Shown here: positions 31,059 through 35,583 of the stretch, piece by piece
How positions within the stretch are numbered: the first letter of the stretch is position 1
Layout: every line of letters starts with the position of its first letter
NCBI GenBank assembly: GCA_025965435.1
Contig: JAOPWZ010000096.1
Location: 1-35,583, forward strand
Reading direction: 5' to 3'
Length of the DNA: 35,583 nt
From: Aeromicrobium sp.
GTDB lineage: Bacteria > Actinomycetota > Actinomycetes > Propionibacteriales > Nocardioidaceae
Position numbers and translations under genes: made by a program
Notes under the pieces: generated by a model
Seen by the model: only the letters and a program-made list of their open reading frames with translations
Databases searched by the model: none
What the model was told of the DNA's origin: nothing

Positions 31059-31127
31059 GCCCTGCGTCGCGTGCCTCGGGAGAACGAGCGCGGGGAGCTG
31101 CGTCGAAAAAGATTTCGCGTCGAAGCC

Positions 31128-31155
31128 TCAAGGTCTTTAGTCCCGGGACCGAAGA
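31128..31155 (+). promoter_or_regulatory. WhiG-type promoter of pilA
   Basis: TCAA-N16-ACCGAAGA, 5 of 8 bases of the -10 consensus but with the conserved CCGA core and the standard spacer. The predicted 5' leader of pilA is about 78 bases long. Confidence 0.6.
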
Positions 31156-31239
31156 CCACGGTGTCAACAGCGCAGGACCCCCCGGACGACGGTGAGGCAC
31201 CGCGCGATTCACCGTGATTCGCACCTCAGGAGTAACTTC

Positions 31240-31725
31240 ATGACCGTTCGCCCGCAGAAGTCCGCCGAGCGCAAGGACCAGGGCTTCACCCTGATCGAGC
31301 TCCTCGTCGTCATCGTGATCATCGGCATCCTCGCCGCGGTCGCCATCCCGATGTTCCTGAACCAGCGCGAGAAGGGCGTCGACTCGGGCGTCAAGTCCGA
31401 CCTGAAGAACGCCGCCACGTCTGCCGAGACCTACACGACCGAAGCACCGTCAGAGGCGAGCTTCGGTGCGGACGGCACGGCGGCTCAGGCCAATCTCAAG
31501 AAGGCCGGCCTCGAGCTGACCGATGGCAACACCATCGAGATCAAGGGCGGTCCCTCCGGCGGCTACTGCCTCCGTGGCTCCAACGACGCCGGCAGCGCCG
31601 ACGGTCCGAACTACTTCTGGTACGACTCGACCGCCGGTGGCCTGCAGTCCGGCGCCCCGACTGCATCAGCAACCGCAACCACAGGTGCATGTGCTGCTAC
31701 TGGCACATTCGTCACGATCTCCTGA
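31240..31725 (+). CDS. pilA: Major type IV pilin
   Basis: The 161-residue prepilin has a 15-residue leader ending in DQG15, then F16TLIELLVVIVIIGILAAVAIPMF; Glu20 is the conserved mature Glu5 and the N-terminal helix continues to about residue 68. The globular part ends in a region bracketed by C110 (GGYCLRG) and C151 (TGACAAT), the likely disulfide-closed D-region. CAGGAG at 31227-31232 supports ATG 31240. Length and features fit a type IVa major pilin polymerised by PilB/PilC and processed by PilD, both in this window. Its codon use is slightly less GC-biased than neighbours, as is common for a highly expressed gene. Strong hairpin downstream. Confidence 0.93.
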   Translation: MTVRPQKSAERKDQGFTLIELLVVIVIIGILAAVAIPMFLNQREKGVDSGVKSDLKNAATSAETYTTEAPSEASFGADGTAAQANLKKAGLELTDGNTIEIKGGPSGGYCLRGSNDAGSADGPNYFWYDSTAGGLQSGAPTASATATTGACAATGTFVTIS

Positions 31726-31781
31726 TCGACTCCCCCAAGCCTGTGGTGGCCAACTCCCTCGGTCATCACAGTTCAGCGCCT

Positions 31782-31806
31782 GTGGCGGCCGCTCCCTGGC
31801 CGCCAC
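31782..31806 (+). terminator. Hairpin terminator after pilA
   Basis: GTGGCGGCC (31782-31790) and GGCCGCCAC (31798-31806) form a 9-bp GC stem with a seven-base loop, followed by a moderately T-rich stretch (GTTTCCAATTT at 31811-31821). It would stop most pilA transcription and allow a high pilin-to-downstream ratio. Confidence 0.65.
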
Positions 31807-31836
31807 GGGCGTTTCCAATTTGTCCGAGGAGCCCGC

Positions 31837-32268
31837 ATGACGTCACCGAGCACCGAGCCACAGCCCACGTCGGACGCACCGGACGAGTCGATGGACGCGT
31901 CGGTCGCTCGCCGCGCCACGCTGGAGATGGCGGCGCTCACCCGGGTGCTGTTCGGCGTGACCGCTCCTCTTCAGACCTCGATGCAGCCGGACTCCTCTGA
32001 CACCGCCGCCCCGGCGGACCCTCCGGCGCAGTCGGTGCCGGTCACCGGCATCCCTGTGCCGCGCGGGATCCCGGCCCCGCAACCGACCGCACCGACCGCA
32101 CCGACCGCCCCTGCTGCGCCGGCCTCGCTGCCCGTGCCGGACATCCCCGTGCTCGCGTCCGTGCCCGCACCGGCAGAGGGCGCCACCGAACCGGCGCGAG
32201 AGACCCCTCGCCGACCCGCGGGCCCGTCGTTGGAGCTCCTGCAGGAGATCTCCTTCCTCGAGGAGTGA
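31837..32268 (+). CDS. Pro/Ala-rich small protein with acidic C-terminal motif
   Basis: I do not recognise this 143-residue protein. The middle (about 55-125) is a low-complexity Pro/Ala/Val/Thr region. Two short segments look structured: residues 23-45 (ARRATLEMAALTRVLFGV) and the C-terminus SLELLQEISFLEE. A C-terminal amphipathic acidic helix of this kind behind a disordered linker suggests a docking peptide for a partner protein. GAGGAG (31826-31831) precedes the ATG. It lies between pilA and the cell wall hydrolase, with no signal peptide or membrane segment, so a cytoplasmic adaptor in pilus biogenesis is a reasonable guess only. Confidence 0.65.
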   Translation: MTSPSTEPQPTSDAPDESMDASVARRATLEMAALTRVLFGVTAPLQTSMQPDSSDTAAPADPPAQSVPVTGIPVPRGIPAPQPTAPTAPTAPAAPASLPVPDIPVLASVPAPAEGATEPARETPRRPAGPSLELLQEISFLEE

Positions 32269-32330
32269 CCCGTCCCGCGCGACCCGACAGCACCAGCCCT
32301 TCTCACTCCCGCTCCTGAGGACCCCGCCAG

Positions 32331-34358
32331 ATGGCCATGCCCACCCCGACCGCCGCGATCGTGCGCCGATGCGCACCCGCGGTCGCGCTGCTGATCGGCT
32401 CCGTCGTGCCGCTCGTCGGCGCCGGTCCGGCGTGGTCGAGCCCGGCGGCTGCCTCGTCCACCGCGTCGGCAGCCGAGGCACTGACCGAGGCGCGCGCGGC
32501 CTACGGGGACGCCGTCAAGGCCGTGGAGCTCATCGGTGCCCAGGGCGATCGGCTGGCGACCAGCGCCCAGGACGCGACCGAGAAGGCCGAGCGTCTCCGC
32601 GGGATCGTCCAGGGTGAGGACGGCGGCACGATCAAGTCGGCCATGGGCCGGTTCTTCTCCGGGGACCCGTCGGCGACCGATCGAGCCATCGAGTCCGCTG
32701 ACAGTGCCGCGCACCTGGCCCGCCTCGCCGCGAGGTCGAAGCGGGCCCTCGACGGGGCGATCCTGAAGGCCGAGAGCGCCCGCCTGGCCTACGACGGCGT
32801 GCTGGCCGAGCAGGCACGCCGCCAGGCCGGGTGGTCAGCCGGCGACGCTGCGGAGTTCGCCCGCTCGTTGGCCCAGCCCGACGAGCGCTACCTCGTCACC
32901 GATCCGGAGCAGGACGCCCGCAACCGGGCGGCGCTCGCGCGGTGGGAGCAGTACCTCGACGGGCTCGGAGACGTGGGAGTCGTTCCACCCCAGGCCGACC
33001 GGCTCGAGGATCCCGACCGCCTTCCCGACGGCCTCGGCGCGCTCGAGAGCCGGGGCGGCGAGCCGATCGCCGGTGTCGCCGAGGTCGACGCGGGACAGGA
33101 CTCGCTCGTCGTCCTGCCGGCCGAGACGATTCGCGCCGTCTCCACGGCCTTCGGCCGGTTGGGGCTCGCCAAGGTCCCGGCCGCCGGATCGCCCTCGACG
33201 TTCGCGTGCGGCGGCCTGGTCGCCGACGCGTGGGGAGCCACCGATCAGCTCCCCGCCGACTCGGTGACCCAGTGGCAGACGTTCGCGAAGGTCCCGTCGT
33301 CCGAGGCGCAGGTCGGTGACGTGATCGTCCTCGGCAGCCGCCGCGACGGTCTCGAGGAGTCCGGCGTCTACGTCGGAGACCACCAGGTCATCGTCGCCGA
33401 TCCCGTCACCGGCACGGCCTCGGTCCAACCGGTGAGCCGCAAGCGGCTCTACGGCGTCAAGCGGGTCAACGTCACCGCCGACCGCACGTACGACGCACCT
33501 CCCGCGGGACGGTGCGGCCAGGCGGCCGAGCCTGCCCCGGAGGGCCAGAGCGCCGCCGCGGGCACCTTCGCGTTCCAGCTCCCGCTGACGGCCGATTCCT
33601 ACCGGATCTCCGCCGGCTTCGGCCAGAGCGGTCCCTTGTGGTCGTCGGCCCACAGCGGGCAGGACTTCTCCGCACCGATCGGCGTCCCCGTGACGGCCGC
33701 TGCCGACGGAGTGGTCACGGTCGAGAAGCGTTCGTGGGCCGGAGATCTCGTGCGCATCGACCACGGGGGCGGCGTCGAGACCTGGTACGCCCACCTGTCG
33801 GCCGTCGACGTCGTCTCCGGCCAGCAGATCGCGAAGGGCCAACCGGTCGGAGCCGTCGGCAACGAGGGCAACAGCACCGGATCCCACCTGCACCTGGAGG
33901 TTCGTCTCGACGGGCGAGCCGTCGACCCGTCACTGGTGCTGCAGATTCCCGAGGTGCCGCGGGCGCCCCACCCCGCCGGCGCCATCCCCGAGGAGGCGCT
34001 GTGCAGCGCATCGGCCGGAACTCCCCATCTGCTCGCGTGTGACGCCGCGGTGTCCTTGCGAGTGATGTCCGCCGCGTTCACCGCCGAGCTGGGCACGAAG
34101 CTGTGCATCACCGACTCGTACCGCTCGCGCGACGACCAGACCGCGCTGGCTCCTTCCCAGCGACGGCCGGCATCGGCCACCGGCACCTCCGTCCACGGGG
34201 TCGGGCGAGCCGTCGACCTGTGCGGAGGGGTGGAGCGCTTCGGCACCCCGGAGCACCGCTGGGTGGCCACCCATGGCGCGTCCTACGGGTGGATCTCCCC
34301 CACCTGGGCTGCGGCCGGTGGTTCACGGCCCGAACCGTGGCATTTCGAGTCATCCTGA
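32331..34358 (+). CDS. Secreted peptidoglycan hydrolase with NlpC-like, M23 and M15 domains
   Basis: The 675-residue protein has a signal peptide (about 1-45, hydrophobic APAVALLIGSVVPLVGAG), a helical/coiled region (46-210) and three hydrolase-like domains. The first (about 262-385) is NlpC/P60-like with C293 (TFACGGLVADAWG) and possible H351 (GDHQVIVADP). The second (about 425-535) is a LytM/M23 metallopeptidase with H441-x3-D445 (HSGQDFSAPIG), H488 and the HLH pair H519/H521. The third (about 565-675) is an M15/VanY-like domain with VHGVGRAVDL (H622, D629) and PWHFE (H671, E673). All zinc ligands of domains two and three are present. Position in the pilus locus suggests opening the wall for the pilus. 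The start could also be ATG 32337. Confidence 0.85.
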   Translation: MAMPTPTAAIVRRCAPAVALLIGSVVPLVGAGPAWSSPAAASSTASAAEALTEARAAYGDAVKAVELIGAQGDRLATSAQDATEKAERLRGIVQGEDGGTIKSAMGRFFSGDPSATDRAIESADSAAHLARLAARSKRALDGAILKAESARLAYDGVLAEQARRQAGWSAGDAAEFARSLAQPDERYLVTDPEQDARNRAALARWEQYLDGLGDVGVVPPQADRLEDPDRLPDGLGALESRGGEPIAGVAEVDAGQDSLVVLPAETIRAVSTAFGRLGLAKVPAAGSPSTFACGGLVADAWGATDQLPADSVTQWQTFAKVPSSEAQVGDVIVLGSRRDGLEESGVYVGDHQVIVADPVTGTASVQPVSRKRLYGVKRVNVTADRTYDAPPAGRCGQAAEPAPEGQSAAAGTFAFQLPLTADSYRISAGFGQSGPLWSSAHSGQDFSAPIGVPVTAAADGVVTVEKRSWAGDLVRIDHGGGVETWYAHLSAVDVVSGQQIAKGQPVGAVGNEGNSTGSHLHLEVRLDGRAVDPSLVLQIPEVPRAPHPAGAIPEEALCSASAGTPHLLACDAAVSLRVMSAAFTAELGTKLCITDSYRSRDDQTALAPSQRRPASATGTSVHGVGRAVDLCGGVERFGTPEHRWVATHGASYGWISPTWAAAGGSRPEPWHFESS

Positions 34359-34396
34359 CACTTGTGACCCGACCTGCGAACGCGATTTACAGCGCC

Positions 34397-34402
34397 TAGG
34401 GT
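34397..34402 (+). promoter_or_regulatory. Possible -10 box of whiG
   Basis: TAGGGT fits TANNNT 55 bases before the whiG ATG. No clear -35 and no WhiG-type element are seen in this gap, so whiG may be transcribed by the housekeeping sigma factor or by read-through from the hydrolase gene. Confidence 0.3.
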
Positions 34403-34457
34403 GAGGGGTGCGGCTGGGGCATGGGGACCCGCCCGGACGAGATGGAAGGGCAGTGCG

Positions 34458-35201
34458 ATGGATGCTCCAGATCCAGAAGGTCGTCTCGACGGGCTCTGGC
34501 GGAGCTACAAGACGACCGGCGATCGCGACGCCCGCGAACGCCTCATCGTGCAGTACGCCCCTCTGGTGAAGTACGTCGCCGGGCGCGTGCGCGCCGGGCT
34601 GCCGCCGCAGGTGGACCAGGGCGACCTCATCTCGGACGGCATCATCGGCCTGATGGACGCGATCGACAAGTTCGACCCGGAACGCGGGCTGCAGTTCCAG
34701 ACCTATGCGGTGCGCCGCATCCGCGGAGCGATCATCGATGGTCTCCGCCGCCTGGACTGGGTGCCTCGGTCGGTGCGGGACAAGCTCCGCGAGATCGAGG
34801 CGGCCCAGGTCGCGCTCGAGCACCGACTCGGACGCACCCCCGACGACAGCGAGGTCGCCGACGAGCTCCACATCTCCGTGAGCGAGCTCAGGTCCGCCTA
34901 CGGGAAGATCTCCTACACCCACGTCGGGAGCATCGACGAGATGGGAACGACCCACGACAGCTCTTCGGCGCAGTCGATGACCTTCCTGGCCGACCACGAC
35001 ATGAACGACGTGCCCGAGTTCATTCACGCCGTGCACGAGCTGCCGGAGCGCGACCGCGTCATCGTGGCGCTGTACTACTGGGAGCGGTTGACCCTGGCCG
35101 AGATCGGTCAGGTCCTCGGCGTCAGCGAGTCTCGTGTGAGCCAGCTGCACACGCGGGCCATGCTGAACCTGCGGCGCCACATGTCCTCCCCCGTCGCCTG
35201 A
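34458..35201 (+). CDS. whiG: WhiG/FliA-type RNA polymerase sigma factor
   Basis: The 247-residue sigma-28-family protein has region 2 (about 29-100, LIVQYAPLVKYVAGRV, QVDQGDLISDGIIGLMDAIDKFDPERGLQFQTYAVRRIRGAIIDGLRRLDWVPRSVR), region 3 (about 108-160, LGRTPDDSEVADELHISVSEL) and region 4 (about 188-240, LPERDRVIVALYYWERLTLAEIGQVLGVSESRVSQLHTRAML). This is the WhiG/FliA type, not an ECF factor, and flagellar genes are absent here. GGAAGGG at 34444-34450 fixes ATG 34458. In Streptomyces WhiG is held by c-di-GMP-loaded RsiG; an RsiG-like gene lies at 21784. WhiG-type promoters precede most pilus operons of the window, so the pili are its probable regulon. Confidence 0.92.
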   Translation: MDAPDPEGRLDGLWRSYKTTGDRDARERLIVQYAPLVKYVAGRVRAGLPPQVDQGDLISDGIIGLMDAIDKFDPERGLQFQTYAVRRIRGAIIDGLRRLDWVPRSVRDKLREIEAAQVALEHRLGRTPDDSEVADELHISVSELRSAYGKISYTHVGSIDEMGTTHDSSSAQSMTFLADHDMNDVPEFIHAVHELPERDRVIVALYYWERLTLAEIGQVLGVSESRVSQLHTRAMLNLRRHMSSPVA

Positions 35202-35207
35202 GGGCCG

Positions 35208-35222
35208 CGGCTCGACGAGCCG
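35208..35222 (+). terminator. Short palindrome after whiG
   Basis: CGGCTCG (35208-35214) and CGAGCCG (35216-35222) flank a single base, directly after the whiG stop and before the promoter of the next gene. It may be a weak terminator. Confidence 0.35.
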
Positions 35223-35235
35223 TCCGCCTCGCCCC

Positions 35236-35263
35236 TCAAGTCGGAGCCGTTTCGACCCGATGC
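35236..35263 (+). promoter_or_regulatory. WhiG-type promoter of the response regulator gene
   Basis: TCAA-N16-CCCGATGC with -35 TCAAGTC. The predicted start lies about 50 bases before the ATG at 35319. The -10 and following bases (CCGATGCTCCT) are the same as in the pilT2 promoter. Confidence 0.65.
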
Positions 35264-35318
35264 TCCTGGCGGCCGCCCTCACCCCGGAGGGAGCCGTGCA
35301 AGGAGAAGGACGGTCGAC

Positions 35319-35583
35319 ATGGCCAAGATCCTCGTCGTCGACGACAACCCCGATCTGCTCGCCCTGGTGGTGCGCCGGCTCCAGCGGGCCGGACACCGCG
35401 TCCAGCAAGCCGGCCTGCCGACGGACGCCCTCGAGCTGGTTCGCACGATGGGCGCGCCCGACGTCGTCGTGCTCGACGTCACCATGCCAGTGCTGAACGG
35501 GATGGAGCTCCTCGCCGCCCTTCGTGAGGTCACCGGGCGACCCGATCTGCCGGCGGTCTTCCTCAGCGGTCGCATCGAGCCTG
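35319..35583 (+). CDS. Response regulator receiver-domain protein, N-terminal part
   Basis: The gene runs off the window after 88 codons. The visible part is a CheY-like receiver domain: ILVVDDNPDLL with the acidic pair D8/D9, the phospho-acceptor D53 in VVVLDVTMPVLNGMELL, and the conserved Ser/Thr position S83 in VFLSGRIEP. The conserved Lys and any output domain lie outside. Whether it is a stand-alone receiver, a DNA-binding regulator or, most interestingly here, a receiver fused to a GGDEF/EAL c-di-GMP enzyme cannot be seen. AGGAGAAGGA (35301-35310) precedes the ATG and a WhiG-type promoter lies upstream, tying it to the pilus regulon. Confidence 0.88.
   Translation, partial: MAKILVVDDNPDLLALVVRRLQRAGHRVQQAGLPTDALELVRTMGAPDVVVLDVTMPVLNGMELLAALREVTGRPDLPAVFLSGRIEP

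Noticed and set aside
34359-34457. WhiG autoregulatory promoter
   Set aside because: CCCGACCT near 34368 has no matching -35 at the fixed spacing; TAGGGT is a better but still weak candidate.

Overview
The window is GC-rich, densely packed chromosomal DNA. It has many ATGA/GTGA stop-start overlaps, GTG starts and several putative leaderless promoters. Gene content (WhiG-type sigma factor, RsiG-like anti-sigma, actinobacterial HNH/DUF1524 protein, type IV pilus locus without PilP or the outer-membrane secretin PilQ) points to a monoderm actinobacterium. Nocardioidaceae (Nocardioides/Aeromicrobium-like) is my best guess; the exact genus is inference. I saw no tRNA, rRNA, insertion sequence, prophage or CRISPR array, and no gene-free stretch above 300 bases.

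Region 1 (1-3.9 kb): the tail of an Old Yellow Enzyme reductase; a YihY/BrkB membrane protein; then a tight three-gene cassette made of an 81-residue peptide with 25 Asp in DGT/DGDAT repeats, a JmjC/cupin-type Fe(II) oxygenase, and a sucrase/ferredoxin-like thioredoxin-fold protein. This looks like a substrate-plus-hydroxylase-plus-redox-partner unit and is a good candidate for an undescribed system.

Region 2 (3.9-12.3 kb): a shikimate/quinate catabolic locus. A LacI-type regulator, followed by an orphan trpF, is divergent from dctQ-dctM-quinate/shikimate dehydrogenase-dctP-phosphotriesterase-like hydrolase-quiC. All six genes of the forward operon overlap by one to four bases. The logic is TRAP uptake, oxidation to 3-dehydroshikimate, and dehydration to protocatechuate. 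The phosphotriesterase-family enzyme has no obvious place in the known pathway.

Region 3 (12.3-15.4 kb): an HNH/DUF1524 surface protein, a DUF309 protein, an App1-type HAD phosphatase, and a TetR regulator preceded by a 13-bp-arm inverted repeat.

Region 4 (15.4-35.6 kb): a type IV pilus locus: pilD with two unknown genes, pilO, a single-ORF pilM-pilN fusion, pilT1, an rsiG-like gene, pilB, pilT2, pilC, four minor-pilin-type genes, pilA, a Pro-rich small protein, a three-catalytic-domain cell wall hydrolase, whiG and the start of a response regulator. The main discovery is regulatory. Six intergenic sites fit TCA(A/G)-N16-nCCGA, the form expected for a WhiG/FliA-type sigma factor, always with the same 16-base spacer. 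They lie ahead of the pilD operon, pilMN-O, pilT2-pilC, the minor pilin operon, pilA and the response regulator. Together with rsiG inside the locus and whiG at its end, the window appears to encode a self-contained c-di-GMP/RsiG/WhiG switch for pilus production.
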